DNA of 64,000 nucleotides from an alpha proteobacterium SCGC AAA240-E13 (GTDB lineage Bacteria > Pseudomonadota > Alphaproteobacteria > Pelagibacterales > Pelagibacteraceae), in contig AZHR01000005.1 in NCBI GenBank assembly GCA_000504625.1, positions 1 through 64,000 of the forward strand, written 5' to 3'. Position 1 is the first letter of the stretch, and each line of letters starts with the position of its first letter. A program made the position numbers and the translations under genes. Below the pieces are notes generated by a model. The model was not told where the DNA came from. It worked only from the letters and a program-made list of their open reading frames with translations, and did not search any database. Shown piece by piece: positions 1-9,092 of the stretch.

Positions 1-314
1 CCTGCAAAGTAATCATAATACTCAGCTATGTAATTAGCTTGAGTTTTTGTTTCTCTAAAAAGTTTTCCTGTATCTATTGTCTCAATTTTTCCCAAATGTT
101 CTGCATTTTCTCTTAACTGAACAGCTATTGCTCTTAAGTATTTAGCTCTTTCTCTCGGAAATAATTTTGGCCATTCACCCTCAAAAGCTTTTTGAGCAGA
201 TCTAACTGCTTTATCTACATCTTTAAAACTTGCTTCAGGGATTTTAGCCCATGGTTCGTTATTTTCAGGGTTTAATGTTTCGAAAGTTTTTTTGTCTTCT
301 GAGTCGACCCACTT
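1..314. repeat. Left arm of perfect 314-bp inverted repeat
   Basis: Bases 1-314 are the exact reverse complement of 13933-14246; I compared them base by base and saw no mismatch. The repeat lies inside aldehyde dehydrogenase coding sequence. It reaches the window edge, so its true length on this side is unknown. There are no terminal repeats or transposase genes at either arm. Confidence 0.97.
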
Positions 315-353
315 ACCATCAATAAACATTTTATATTCTTTAAGTTTAGGCAT
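1..353 (-). CDS. Aldehyde dehydrogenase, N-terminal part (cut by window edge)
   Basis: NAD(P)-dependent aldehyde dehydrogenases oxidise aldehydes to carboxylates. Only about 117 N-terminal residues are in the window; the gene runs off the left edge. The start is ATG at 353-351, and the protein begins MPKLKEYKMFIDGKW, a normal beginning for betaine-aldehyde-type ALDHs. The start overlaps the stop of the upstream alpha/beta hydrolase by 8 bases, so this copy sits in an intact operon as its last visible gene. From residue 14 onward the DNA (1-314) is identical to the internal ALDH copy at 13933-14246 in opposite orientation. Family assignment is by the near-complete sequence of that other copy. 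Whether there are really two ALDH genes or one gene seen twice cannot be settled from this window. Confidence 0.85.
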   Translation of the reverse strand, partial: MPKLKEYKMFIDGKWVDSEDKKTFETLNPENNEPWAKIPEASFKDVDKAVRSAQKAFEGEWPKLFPRERAKYLRAIAVQLRENAEHLGKIETIDTGKLFRETKTQANYIAEYYDYFA

Positions 354-1137
354 TATTTTTATCAACAAATGTTTTAAAAACTATATTAACATCTTCAGCA
401 CATTCTATACTACAAAGATGTTTTCCTTCTTTAATTTCGACGAATTTACTGTCTTTAATTTTATTACTTAAATTTCTAGACATTTCAGGTGTTGAACCTA
501 CATCATTTTTTCCTGTAGTTATAAGTGTATTAACTTTAATTTTTTCAAGCATACTGTCATCATCATCATAATAAACAAAAAGTTTGTAAGATTTTAAAAA
601 ATTATTATGATTATTGGTTTCTAGAACTTTATATATTTTTTCATAAACTTTTGGATTTTTTTTTATAAAATCTTCTGTCAACCACCTTTTCAAAGCAGTT
701 ATTTTCGAAGCTGGCCTGTTCAATTCGGCTAAGTTTAATCTATTTATAACAACCCTTTTTTGATTTTCTGTCCTTTTATATATTGATGAATGTATTATTA
801 ATGAACATAATCTATCATAATGTTTAGCTGCAAAATCTCTAGCAATAAGTGCTCCTAATGAAAAACCAACTAAGTGAATCTTTTTAAGATTTAATTCGTT
901 AATTAATTCAAACAATTGCTTAGAATAATCATCAAATTGTAGATTAGTCTTATTAAGAGGTGTTTTTCCATGTCCCGGTAAATCATAAACTATTGTGTTA
1001 TAATTTTTGAAAAAATCGATTTGTGGATACCACATTTCACTGTTAAGGCCTACACCATGTATAAATACAATTGGATTTTTGTCATTAACTTCGTTTATGG
1101 AATAAAAAGTATTAAAAGAATCAGATGTAGTTGGCAT
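346..1137 (-). CDS. Alpha/beta hydrolase
   Basis: A 263-residue alpha/beta-hydrolase-fold enzyme without a signal peptide, so cytoplasmic. The oxyanion-side motif HGVG follows the first strand (about residue 27). The nucleophile elbow is GFSLG with Ser93. A plausible acid lies in TGKND (about residue 212) and a catalytic His in EGKHL (about residue 243). Family members include RutD-like and 3-oxoadipate enol-lactonase-like hydrolases; the substrate cannot be named from sequence. It is co-oriented with the AA_synth gene (6-base gap upstream) and overlaps the ALDH start by 8 bases, so it belongs to the luciferase-like/TPP-enzyme operon. It probably hydrolyses an ester, lactone or amide intermediate there; that role is inference. 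Confidence 0.85.
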   Translation of the reverse strand: MPTTSDSFNTFYSINEVNDKNPIVFIHGVGLNSEMWYPQIDFFKNYNTIVYDLPGHGKTPLNKTNLQFDDYSKQLFELINELNLKKIHLVGFSLGALIARDFAAKHYDRLCSLIIHSSIYKRTENQKRVVINRLNLAELNRPASKITALKRWLTEDFIKKNPKVYEKIYKVLETNNHNNFLKSYKLFVYYDDDDSMLEKIKVNTLITTGKNDVGSTPEMSRNLSNKIKDSKFVEIKEGKHLCSIECAEDVNIVFKTFVDKNNA

Positions 1138-1142
1138 CGAAA

Positions 1143-1733
1143 TTATTTGGGATATTTTATTCCCATTTCTTTCATATCTTGATAACGATCTCCAGTTCTT
1201 GCATGAGCTCTTCCACCTGGTGACCCTCCAATAGCAATTACAATTTCATTGTCACAAGGAGCATCTTGAATATTAAATTCATGAGTTAAATAATAAGGTC
1301 TTAATCCACTATCTGTTTTGTGCATCATCGGGATTGAAATTTTACATCCGGCAGGACCTCTAGTATTCGTGAAACTTAGATAAGAAGTTCCTCCAACAGC
1401 GTTTCTAAATTTATTTCCAAATCTCAATGTATGTATAAATGCCGAAGCATGTTCAATCTCACCTGCTAAACCAACTACAGCAGCTTTTCCATAAGCTAAA
1501 ATTTTTTCACCGGTACCTATTTCTTTAATTAGTTCCGAAACCAAAATATCACCAAGCTTTGGAGCCAAATCAAGAATAACTGGTTTTAAATCTTCTACAA
1601 ATCCTTTTCCAGCCCAAGGATTTTTTATAACTGCAGCAACAGAAACTAATAAAACAGGTTCTTTTGCTTTCTTTCCGCCTTCAACAAATGTTTTATCAAC
1701 AAATTTTGCAAATTTTCTTAAAATTAAATCCAT
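1143..1733 (-). CDS. Amino acid synthesis family protein (AA_synth, DUF1185)
   Basis: A 196-residue protein resembling the AA_synth family (Pfam PF06684, DUF1185), whose biochemical role is poorly established. Visible hallmarks are a Gly/Ala-rich central part (AVVGLAGEIEHA around residues 85-96), GGTSYLSF, and a C-terminal GGSPGGRAHARTGDR stretch typical of the family. No signal peptide or membrane segment is present. It directly abuts the TPP-enzyme gene (adjacent bases) and precedes the hydrolase by 6 bases, so the set is surely cotranscribed. Members of this family are often found beside flavin-dependent luciferase-like oxidoreductases, as here. I assign the family with good confidence but no reaction. 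Confidence 0.8.
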   Translation of the reverse strand: MDLILRKFAKFVDKTFVEGGKKAKEPVLLVSVAAVIKNPWAGKGFVEDLKPVILDLAPKLGDILVSELIKEIGTGEKILAYGKAAVVGLAGEIEHASAFIHTLRFGNKFRNAVGGTSYLSFTNTRGPAGCKISIPMMHKTDSGLRPYYLTHEFNIQDAPCDNEIVIAIGGSPGGRAHARTGDRYQDMKEMGIKYPK

Positions 1734-3443
1734 TTATTTTGATCTGTATTTAAAACTATCTCTTCGAAAACTGTATAGTGCTCTTGGATCCACCGCGACA
1801 TCTATAACAGAAGGTTTATTACTTTGCAATGCAGCCTTAACAGCTTCATTAATTTCTGAAGTACGCTCAACTTTAAAACCATTCGCACCATAAAGTTCTG
1901 CAACTTTATCAAACGGTGGACTGCTTATATCAGATCCTATGTAACGTTTTCCAAAGAAATCTTTTTGGTAGGCTTTTTCAGCACCCCAACTTTTATTATT
2001 CATGACTATTGTAATAGTATTAATATCGTAATTTACTGCAGTGCTTAATTCAGAAATTGTCATTCCAAAACCTCCGTCTCCCATTAAACTAACTACCGTT
2101 TTATTGGGACGTGCTACTTTTACTCCCAGACCACAAGCAAAAGAAAAACCTACTAGACCGAAATCAAGAGGAGTAAATAACGAGGGTGGATCATAATATT
2201 CAAGAGCGTCGGTCGCTTGAAGGCACAAAGTTCCAGCATCAAGAGTAATTGCCGAATTTTTTGGCAATACATTTCTTAACTGTTTAAATAGAGTATTGGG
2301 TTGAATAGGAAATTTATTTAGTGTTAGATCTCTTTTTTCTAAGTAGTTGGCTCTTTCATTTAAATATTTTTTTGTCCAATCATCAATTTCTGAATGTAAT
2401 TTTTTACTTTTGATTTCGTTACTTAATTGTTTTGCTACTGTCGTGGCATCTGCACAAATTCCAACTGCTACTGGGAAATATCTTCCTATCATTTTTTTTT
2501 CTAACTCGATTTGAATAATTTTAGCTTTCTTATTCAAATTTTCATATGAATAGAAGGTTGAATTAAATCCAAGCCGTGTTCCAAGAGCTATAATAACATC
2601 AGATTCTTTAACTAATCCTGAGGCAACAGTGTTTCCTCGTGGACCCATTTGACCAGCATTTAATTTACAATTAAATGGAATAGCATCACCATGACCAGCA
2701 GCCGTGACAATTGGTGAATTTAGCAATTCAGCAAGTTTGATTACCTCACTATATTTGCCCTTGTATTTTATTCCTCCTCCAACAATAATAACTGGTTTGT
2801 TTGCTGAATGAATTATTTTAACTGCTTTTTTAATATCTTTTGTTTTACCTTCAGAAAAGTTGTCAGTTTCATAAGATTTATTATTTTGATCTATATTGAA
2901 TTTAGCAAAATCTGATAAAATATTTCTTGGTAAATTTAATTGAACTGGTCCTCTTCTTGGAGACATGGCTAAATTAAAAGCTTTGCTAAATATTTTTGGT
3001 ATTTTTTTTGTTTCTTTAATTGTCCAAGTTTTTTTGGTTATTGGTTTAAATAAAGATTGTTGATCGACACCTTGAAAAGCATCCTGCAATTTATCTTTTG
3101 TTGAATAAGAACCCGCAATTGAAACAACAGGCGAAAATGCCGCTGCCGCCTGGGCTATACCTGTAACCAAATTTGTAGCACCTGGTCCATTTTGCCCAGC
3201 AAGTATTACTCCTGGTTTATTAGATGCACGTGCATAACCATCTGCCATATGTGTTCCAGTTCTTTCATCCCTTACACCGATAAAATTAATTTCTTTTTCT
3301 TGGTAAAGGGCATCAAATATTTCCATAGTGGCAGAACCAATTAAACCAAAAACATGTTTTGTTTTTTCTTTTTTTAGTGCTTGAACAGCTGCCTGACCAC
3401 CAGTCATTTTTTGTATATTTTTTTCTTTTTGTGAATTTTTCAA
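1734..3443 (-). CDS. Thiamine-pyrophosphate enzyme (acetolactate synthase / 2-oxoacid decarboxylase superfamily)
   Basis: A 569-residue protein with the three-domain TPP-enzyme layout. The N-terminal pyrimidine-binding domain carries RDERTGTHMADGYARA, including the conserved Glu; the central domain is a Rossmann-like DHS region (about 200-330); the C-terminal domain has the TPP/Mg signature GDGGFGM ending in MNNKSWG. Members act as acetolactate synthases, benzoylformate-type decarboxylases, oxalyl-CoA decarboxylases or sulfoacetaldehyde acetyltransferases. The operon's aldehyde dehydrogenase favours decarboxylation of a 2-oxoacid to an aldehyde (inference). The listed start is a TTG overlapping the upstream stop (TTGA). 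An ATG at 3407, giving the family-typical MTGGQA start, is an equally good alternative; neither has a clear Shine-Dalgarno. Confidence 0.88.
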   Translation of the reverse strand: MKNSQKEKNIQKMTGGQAAVQALKKEKTKHVFGLIGSATMEIFDALYQEKEINFIGVRDERTGTHMADGYARASNKPGVILAGQNGPGATNLVTGIAQAAAAFSPVVSIAGSYSTKDKLQDAFQGVDQQSLFKPITKKTWTIKETKKIPKIFSKAFNLAMSPRRGPVQLNLPRNILSDFAKFNIDQNNKSYETDNFSEGKTKDIKKAVKIIHSANKPVIIVGGGIKYKGKYSEVIKLAELLNSPIVTAAGHGDAIPFNCKLNAGQMGPRGNTVASGLVKESDVIIALGTRLGFNSTFYSYENLNKKAKIIQIELEKKMIGRYFPVAVGICADATTVAKQLSNEIKSKKLHSEIDDWTKKYLNERANYLEKRDLTLNKFPIQPNTLFKQLRNVLPKNSAITLDAGTLCLQATDALEYYDPPSLFTPLDFGLVGFSFACGLGVKVARPNKTVVSLMGDGGFGMTISELSTAVNYDINTITIVMNNKSWGAEKAYQKDFFGKRYIGSDISSPPFDKVAELYGANGFKVERTSEINEAVKAALQSNKPSVIDVAVDPRALYSFRRDSFKYRSK

Positions 3444-4609
3444 GAGACTTTTTTTATGTCTGTATTTAATTTGTTTTTAAATTGAGGCATAACTTTTTCT
3501 GTGAACAATTTTATACTACGCATACAATCTTCGTGCTTAACCCCAGGAAAGTTTGACCATACTTGTAAATTTTGAAGATTTAATTCAGATTTTAACTCTT
3601 CTATTTTTTCAATAACATATTCTACAGTTCCAAAAAGCATATTACGTTTGTGAAGAAAATCATATGATAATAAATCAAGTTTATTTTTCGTTTTTGGTAG
3701 TTCTTCACCTGGATCTGTATGACTTCCTAATCCCCGCCAGTGACAAACCCAACGCATATAATTAACCATTTGTTCTCCAGCAAGCTCCTTAGCTTTTTCC
3801 ATAGTATCGGCCAAGAACAAGTCACGAACTAAACAAATACCCTCACCCATAGGTACATCTCTTTTTTCTTTTTCTGATTTAGCATTTTTGTAAATCTCAA
3901 ATCTTTTTTTTAAAGATTTAACTGTTGGTATCCACATTATGCAGTTGATACCAATTTCCGCTGCTCTTTTAATTGAACTTGGCGAATCCACTACTTGCCA
4001 TATTGGTGGATGTGGTTTTTGATAAGGCCGAGGTACCACGCTGATTTTTTTTAAATTATTAGTTTTTAGATCTACAAAATCTTCAGTAGGTGGACTCATA
4101 TCATGTTGCCAAACGAAATCAGGCGCAGGATAAGTATAAAATTCTCCTTGATGACTAAAAAATTTTTCAGTCCAAGCTTTTTTCATGATAGTTAGAGTTT
4201 CTTCAAATAATCTTTTATTTTTAGCCTGGTCTATTAAATCTGCTTCTACATTTAAGTGAAGGGCCTCTCGACCATAAATTCCTCTTCCAACTCCAACCTC
4301 AACTCGTCCATTAGAAAGGTTATCTAGAGTAGCAATATCTTCAGCTAATCTAATTGGATTCCAAAACGTAATTACATTACAAGCTTGTCCTACTCGTATT
4401 TTTTTGGTTCTTGCGGCAATATCCGTACCCATCATTAAAGGGTTTGCACAAGATTCCATTCCTTCATGATTAAGATGATGTTCGGTGAACCAAATGGAAT
4501 CCCAACCATTTTTATCACAATAATTGGCAATATCTCGAGCTTCGTCTAAAATTTTCGTATATGGTTTTTTTGTCCAGTTAGTGGTGTTACAAAAATATCC
4601 AATCTTCAT
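3440..4609 (-). CDS. LLM-class flavin-dependent oxidoreductase (luciferase-like)
   Basis: A 389-residue luciferase-like (alpha/beta-barrel) flavoenzyme, expected to use FMNH2 or F420-type cofactors for monooxygenation. It begins MKIGYFCN and contains WFTEHHLN, the GVGRGIYGRE segment and a KNKRLFEETL region, all typical of the bacterial luciferase family. I chose the ATG at 4609-4607 over the one at 4615-4613 because AGGAG lies immediately before the first ATG but at a proper 6-base spacing from the second. It is the first gene of the minus-strand operon that leads through the TPP enzyme to the aldehyde dehydrogenase. Its end overlaps the next start by 4 bases. It may open the pathway by oxidising a heterocycle, sulfonate or amine; the substrate is not predictable. 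Confidence 0.88.
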   Translation of the reverse strand: MKIGYFCNTTNWTKKPYTKILDEARDIANYCDKNGWDSIWFTEHHLNHEGMESCANPLMMGTDIAARTKKIRVGQACNVITFWNPIRLAEDIATLDNLSNGRVEVGVGRGIYGREALHLNVEADLIDQAKNKRLFEETLTIMKKAWTEKFFSHQGEFYTYPAPDFVWQHDMSPPTEDFVDLKTNNLKKISVVPRPYQKPHPPIWQVVDSPSSIKRAAEIGINCIMWIPTVKSLKKRFEIYKNAKSEKEKRDVPMGEGICLVRDLFLADTMEKAKELAGEQMVNYMRWVCHWRGLGSHTDPGEELPKTKNKLDLLSYDFLHKRNMLFGTVEYVIEKIEELKSELNLQNLQVWSNFPGVKHEDCMRSIKLFTEKVMPQFKNKLNTDIKKVS

Positions 4610-4615
4610 CAGCAT

Positions 4616-4775
4616 CTCCTTTAAAATAAATTTTAAAGACGACCGATCCCACTTCCGTAATTTACGACGAGTTATGTATCGCTTTTAAATAATGTTAATT
4701 TACTAATGAGATGAAAGCAATATATATTTGGTTAATTATTTGTATTAAAGAGAGTAATAAAATAGAATTTTTCTA
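4616..4775. promoter_or_regulatory. Divergent intergenic control region
   Basis: This 160-base AT-rich gap separates two divergently transcribed operons, so both promoters must lie here. It contains a small perfect inverted repeat, CGTAA-T-TTACG, at 4656-4666, which could be an operator. No regulator gene is adjacent and I could not assign clear -35/-10 boxes. Confidence 0.4.
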
Positions 4776-5522
4776 ATGAAGTCTACTTCTATAAAACCTA
4801 AATTTAGAGATAATACTAATTCAAGAATAGGACTAGTTGCTTTATCAACTGACTTTTCAATAGAAAAAGATTTTAACTCAATATTTATAAATTTACCCAT
4901 CGATTTATTTGTTAATAGATTGCCCTTCTACAATCCTTTAACGGATAAAAATTTAATAAAAATGACAGAAAGACTAACAGAAGTGACAGAAAACATTTTG
5001 CCTAATCAAACTTTAGATACAGTAGCATATGGGTGTACATCAGGAACAATCGCTGCAGGAATAAATAAAATAACTGATAAAATTCGATTAGCAAAACCAA
5101 ATTGTAAAGTAACAACTCCAATTACTTCATCTGTTAAAGCTTTGAAACACTTTAATTTAAAAAAAATTTCAATTTTTACTCCCTATCCTCAACCTATTAA
5201 TGAAAAAGTTATAAATTATTTTGAAAATGAAGGTTTTGATATACAATCGTTCGCAAGTTTTAATCTGGATTCAGATTTAGATATTGGAAAAATTGATCTT
5301 AAGTATTTACTCGAAACATTGTCAAAAATGGATATGGTCAATGCCGAAGCATTATTTATTTCTTGTACAGCTTTGCCAGCATTTGAAATTATTCAGGAAT
5401 TAGAAAATAAAATAAAAAAAATAGTACTTTCTAGCAATCAAGTTTTAATTTGGGATTCCATTCGATCAGTTGGATATGACTCTTCGATCGAAGGATGTGG
5501 AAAATTATTAAGGAAAAATTAA
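4776..5522 (+). CDS. eutA: EutA-like Asp/Glu racemase family protein (ectoine utilisation)
   Basis: A 248-residue cytoplasmic protein of the Asp/Glu racemase, maleate isomerase and EutA superfamily. Both catalytic-type cysteine regions are visible: YGCTSGTIAAG in the N-terminal half and ISCTALPAFE near the C terminus. In known ectoine degradation loci EutA sits beside the ectoine hydrolase gene and is thought to act on the acetyl-diaminobutyrate intermediate. Here it is followed with no gap by a DoeA homologue (stop TAA then ATG), which supports the ectoine call over a general racemase. An alternative is an arylmalonate decarboxylase or maleate isomerase. The partner genes eutB and eutC are not in this window. 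Confidence 0.78.
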   Translation: MKSTSIKPKFRDNTNSRIGLVALSTDFSIEKDFNSIFINLPIDLFVNRLPFYNPLTDKNLIKMTERLTEVTENILPNQTLDTVAYGCTSGTIAAGINKITDKIRLAKPNCKVTTPITSSVKALKHFNLKKISIFTPYPQPINEKVINYFENEGFDIQSFASFNLDSDLDIGKIDLKYLLETLSKMDMVNAEALFISCTALPAFEIIQELENKIKKIVLSSNQVLIWDSIRSVGYDSSIEGCGKLLRKN

Positions 5523-6692
5523 ATGCTTTTTACTAAAACTGAATACAAAGGAAGATTGATCAAGGTACAAACTGAAATGCAAAAAAAAGGAATAGATTTG
5601 TTAATCTCAAGCGACCCCGCAAATATGAATTATTTAAGTGGATATGATGCACATTCTTTTTATATGCCGCAATGTTTATTAATTCATATTAAAGAAGAAG
5701 AGCCAATTTGTTTTGTTCGAGAACAAGATGCCGGAGGAGCCTTTATCAAAACATATCTTAACGAAAAAAATATCATCAAATATCCCGAAAAATATATCCA
5801 TGCTCCACCTGCACACCCATATGAGTTTTTGGTTAAAATAATAAAAGATAGAAAATGGGATAACCTTTCTATTGCTTTAGAAAAAGATTGTCATTACTTC
5901 ACAGCCACATGCTGTGAAACAATAGTTAATGGACTGCCTAATGCAAAAATTAAAGATGCTGAATTTTTAGTGAATTGGGTAAGGTGCATAAAATCTGACA
6001 CAGAAATTGAATTAATGAGAACAGCTGCAAAAATTGCTGAAAATGGAATGAAAACTGCAATAAATCACATTAAGCCAGGGGTTAGACAATGTGATGCTGT
6101 TGCTGAAATTCAAAGATCATTAATTAGTGGCACGTTACAATTTGGTGGTGATTATGCAGGTATAGTACCCATGCTACCAACTGGCAAGGGTACATCAGCA
6201 TCACATTTAACTTGGACTGAAGAAAAATTCATAAAGAACGAAGCAACTATTATCGAATTAGCGGGTGTATACAAAAAATATCATTGTCCAATGGCGAGAA
6301 CAATCTTGCTTGGAGAAGCAGATCAAAAAAAAATTGATACAATGAAAGCAACCAACGAAGCTTTAGATGAGGGAATTTCAGAAGTAAAACCAGGAAAAAC
6401 CTGCGATGAAGTGGCACAAAAGTTTTGGAAAGTTTTAGATAAATATAAAATAGAAAAAAGTTCAAGAACAGGATATTCAATTGGAATTGGTTATCCACCA
6501 GATTGGGGTGAACATACCTTAAATATTCAAAAAGGAGATAAAACTATTTTACAACCTAATGTAACATTTCATATGATAGCGGTTATGCAATTTGGAAATT
6601 GGGGAGTAGAAAGCAGTGAAGCAATCAGAGTGACTGAAAAAGGTCGTGAATTATTCTGTAAATTTTCAAGAGGATTGCATATTAAAGGATAA
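5523..6692 (+). CDS. doeA: Ectoine hydrolase (M24 peptidase family, DoeA/EutD)
   Basis: A 389-residue enzyme of the creatinase/prolidase (M24) fold. DoeA opens the ectoine ring to give N-acetyl-2,4-diaminobutyrate in the cytoplasm. It matches remembered DoeA features along its length: SDPANMNYLSGYD near the N terminus, the QDAGGA segment, SASHLTW, ELAGVYKKYHCP and GYPPDWGEHTL, with a full-length pita-bread domain after about residue 155. It is about 10 residues shorter than the Halomonas enzyme. It immediately follows eutA, and a polyamine-type ABC importer begins 46 bases downstream, suggesting uptake and hydrolysis of the same solute. A related M24 hydrolase acting on another cyclic amidine is the main alternative. 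Confidence 0.85.
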   Translation: MLFTKTEYKGRLIKVQTEMQKKGIDLLISSDPANMNYLSGYDAHSFYMPQCLLIHIKEEEPICFVREQDAGGAFIKTYLNEKNIIKYPEKYIHAPPAHPYEFLVKIIKDRKWDNLSIALEKDCHYFTATCCETIVNGLPNAKIKDAEFLVNWVRCIKSDTEIELMRTAAKIAENGMKTAINHIKPGVRQCDAVAEIQRSLISGTLQFGGDYAGIVPMLPTGKGTSASHLTWTEEKFIKNEATIIELAGVYKKYHCPMARTILLGEADQKKIDTMKATNEALDEGISEVKPGKTCDEVAQKFWKVLDKYKIEKSSRTGYSIGIGYPPDWGEHTLNIQKGDKTILQPNVTFHMIAVMQFGNWGVESSEAIRVTEKGRELFCKFSRGLHIKG

Positions 6693-6738
6693 TTAATATT
6701 TTCCTTGAAAAACTTATTAAGTAGTGTTTTAAATTCCT

Positions 6739-7827
6739 ATGTCTGAGACAGATAGCTTCGTAAAGTTTAAAAAAGTCGATAAAAGCTATGACGGTGAAAT
6801 CTTAGTAGTAAAAGATCTTAATTTAGATGTAGCTCAAGGAGAATTCTTAACGTTATTAGGACCTTCCGGTTCAGGAAAAACAACGATTTTAATGATGCTT
6901 GCGGGTTTTGAAACTCCAACTAATGGAGAAATTTATTTGGATGGAGAGGCTATTAGCAATATTCCACCATATAAAAGAAGAATCGGCATGGTGTTTCAAA
7001 ATTATGCATTATTTCCACATATGACAGTTTACGAAAATTTGTCCTTTCCATTAAAAGTAAGAAAAGTATCTAAAGATGAGACAGATAAAAAAATAAACAA
7101 AGCTTTGTCGATGGTTTCTTTAACGGGTTTTGAAACTAGAATGCCAGGTCAACTTTCTGGAGGTCAACAACAACGTGTTGCAGTTGCTCGTGCATTAGTT
7201 TTCGATCCAAAATTAGTATTAATGGATGAGCCACTAGGAGCATTAGATAAAAATCTAAGAGAAAGTATGCAGTATGAGTTAAAACATATTCATGAAAGTT
7301 TGGGTGTTACTGTAGTATATGTTACCCATGATCAAGGAGAGGCTTTAACTATGTCTAATCGTATTGCAGTATTTAATGAAGGAAAGATTCAACAACTATC
7401 TAATCCTGACAAATTATATGAAGAACCAGTTAATTCATTTGTTGCAGAGTTTATCGGTGAAAACAATACTTTCCAGGGAGAAGTATCAGAAATTTCGGGG
7501 AATAAATGCAGAGTTAAACTTGGAAGTGGTGATGAGATTTTAGCAAATCCTATTTCTGTAAAACTAAAAGGAGATAAAACAAAAATATCTTTAAGGCCAG
7601 AGAGAGCTTTAATAAATCCTGAGGAGAAAATAGAAAATAAGTTTAAGGGAAAAATTGAAGAAGTAATATACCATGGTGACCATACAAGAATACGTATGAA
7701 TTTACTTGGTAAATCTCAATTTATTTTAAAAATTCCAAATAGCTCAACCAGAATGGATCTAAAACTTGGAAGCGAAATGATTATCGGTTGGCACAGTAAA
7801 GACTGTAGGGCATTGGATTTAACCTAA
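6739..7827 (+). CDS. Polyamine-type ABC transporter ATP-binding protein (PotA-like)
   Basis: A 362-residue ATPase that energises the importer encoded downstream. Walker A GPSGSGKTT lies at about residues 42-50, the signature LSGGQQQRVAVARAL at about 138, and Walker B LMDEPLGALDK at about 158. The switch His is in VYVTHDQ. After residue 240 there is a TOBE-type C-terminal domain, as in PotA and FbpC. It starts 46 bases after doeA, on the same strand. The family imports spermidine, putrescine, opines, betaine-like amines or iron; the neighbourhood suggests an ectoine-like or amine substrate, which is inference. Confidence 0.92.
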   Translation: MSETDSFVKFKKVDKSYDGEILVVKDLNLDVAQGEFLTLLGPSGSGKTTILMMLAGFETPTNGEIYLDGEAISNIPPYKRRIGMVFQNYALFPHMTVYENLSFPLKVRKVSKDETDKKINKALSMVSLTGFETRMPGQLSGGQQQRVAVARALVFDPKLVLMDEPLGALDKNLRESMQYELKHIHESLGVTVVYVTHDQGEALTMSNRIAVFNEGKIQQLSNPDKLYEEPVNSFVAEFIGENNTFQGEVSEISGNKCRVKLGSGDEILANPISVKLKGDKTKISLRPERALINPEEKIENKFKGKIEEVIYHGDHTRIRMNLLGKSQFILKIPNSSTRMDLKLGSEMIIGWHSKDCRALDLT

Positions 7828-7936
7828 CCGTAACTGTAAGATTTCTTAAAAAAAACGACCACATTCAATGGTTGATTAAATTGAATTAATTTGCTCTAAT
7901 ATTGCAACGATAACTTATAATTTTATAGGGGGAATA

Positions 7937-9055
7937 ATGAAAAATTTTATTAGGGCGTTACTGTTACTGTTTTTTGCTGTTTCTGTAACTACATCTTCGT
8001 GGGCTGTAGTAATGGTCTCTTGGGGTGGAGCATATACAGAGAGTCAAAAATTAGGTTACGGTGATCCGGCAGCTAAGAAATTAGGTATTCCAGTTGATTG
8101 GGTAGACTATTCAGGTGGATTATCAGAAGTTAAGGCGCAAATAGCAGCAGGTGCAATTACTTGGGACGTAATGGACGTTTATGCTATGGATACTATTATT
8201 GGATGTGACGAAGGTCTCTTTGTTGAGTTTGATTTTGATAAAGATTTTCCTCCAGCACCAGACGGTACTCCTGCAAGTGAGGATTTCTTTACTACAATGC
8301 CTAGCAAATGTGCTGTAGGAAATATTTTATATTCTTGGACTTATGCTTATCATGACGAAAAAATTGGTAGCAAAAAGCCAAAAAAAATAAAAGATTTTTT
8401 CAACACTAAAAAATGGCCTGGAAAAAGAGGTATCTATAAAAGCGCTATGCATAATCTAGAAATAGCTTTAGCGGCTGATGGTATTAAACCTAGAAAAGGT
8501 GGAAGTAAAATTTATGAAATACTTGAAACAGACGAAGGTCTTGATAGAGCATTTAATAAGATCAAAGAACTTTGTGAAGATCCAAATGGAGGATGTGTAT
8601 TTTGGTCCGCTGGTGCTAAACCACCTGAACTACTTATGCAGGGTGAAGTTGTTATGGCAACAGGTTGGAATGGAAGATTCTTTAACGCTGAAATAGGGGA
8701 AGGTGCTCCACTTAAACAAGTATGGGACGCTCAAGGTCTTGACTATCAATATATGTCTATAGTTAAAGGTGGACCAAACCAAGCTGATGCTATGAAAGCT
8801 GTTGCAGAGATGACAAGTACACACGGATTAGCAGGATCTGCAAAATATATTGCTTATGCACCTTGGAGAAAATCTTCTCTTAAGGTTATAGAAGCAGGTG
8901 AGCCTTGGTATAAAGATGGTAAAACAAACATGATGGAACAAATGCCAACTCATCCAAATAACACAAAAAACTACTTCCTAGTTGATCCAATATTTTGGGC
9001 TGATAACAGCACAGAGATTGGTGAAAGATGGGAAGCTATGAAAGCAGGTCTGTAA
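7937..9055 (+). CDS. Extracellular solute-binding protein, PotD/PotF type
   Basis: A 372-residue periplasmic binding protein. A signal peptide (MKNFIRALLLLFFAVS, cleavage near SSWA) is followed by VVMVSWGGAYTESQ, the usual first strand of family-1 solute-binding proteins. The mature protein has the two-lobed pattern of PotD/PotF, including a run of aromatic and acidic residues (WDVMDVYAMD, LYSWTYAYHDE) that would line an amine-binding pocket. It has a strong ribosome binding site (AGGGGGAATAATG pattern just upstream). It lies between its ATPase and two permease genes, and is followed by a rho-independent terminator that probably makes this subunit more abundant than the membrane parts. Confidence 0.9.
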   Translation: MKNFIRALLLLFFAVSVTTSSWAVVMVSWGGAYTESQKLGYGDPAAKKLGIPVDWVDYSGGLSEVKAQIAAGAITWDVMDVYAMDTIIGCDEGLFVEFDFDKDFPPAPDGTPASEDFFTTMPSKCAVGNILYSWTYAYHDEKIGSKKPKKIKDFFNTKKWPGKRGIYKSAMHNLEIALAADGIKPRKGGSKIYEILETDEGLDRAFNKIKELCEDPNGGCVFWSAGAKPPELLMQGEVVMATGWNGRFFNAEIGEGAPLKQVWDAQGLDYQYMSIVKGGPNQADAMKAVAEMTSTHGLAGSAKYIAYAPWRKSSLKVIEAGEPWYKDGKTNMMEQMPTHPNNTKNYFLVDPIFWADNSTEIGERWEAMKAGL

Positions 9056-9092
9056 TTTTAAGTTACAAAGACTAAAATTGTATATTATATTT

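Noticed and set aside
1..314. Inverted repeat as a transposon or phase-variation inversion system
   Set aside because: There is no recombinase gene, no terminal repeat or target duplication, and the repeat lies within ordinary enzyme coding sequence and destroys one copy's start.
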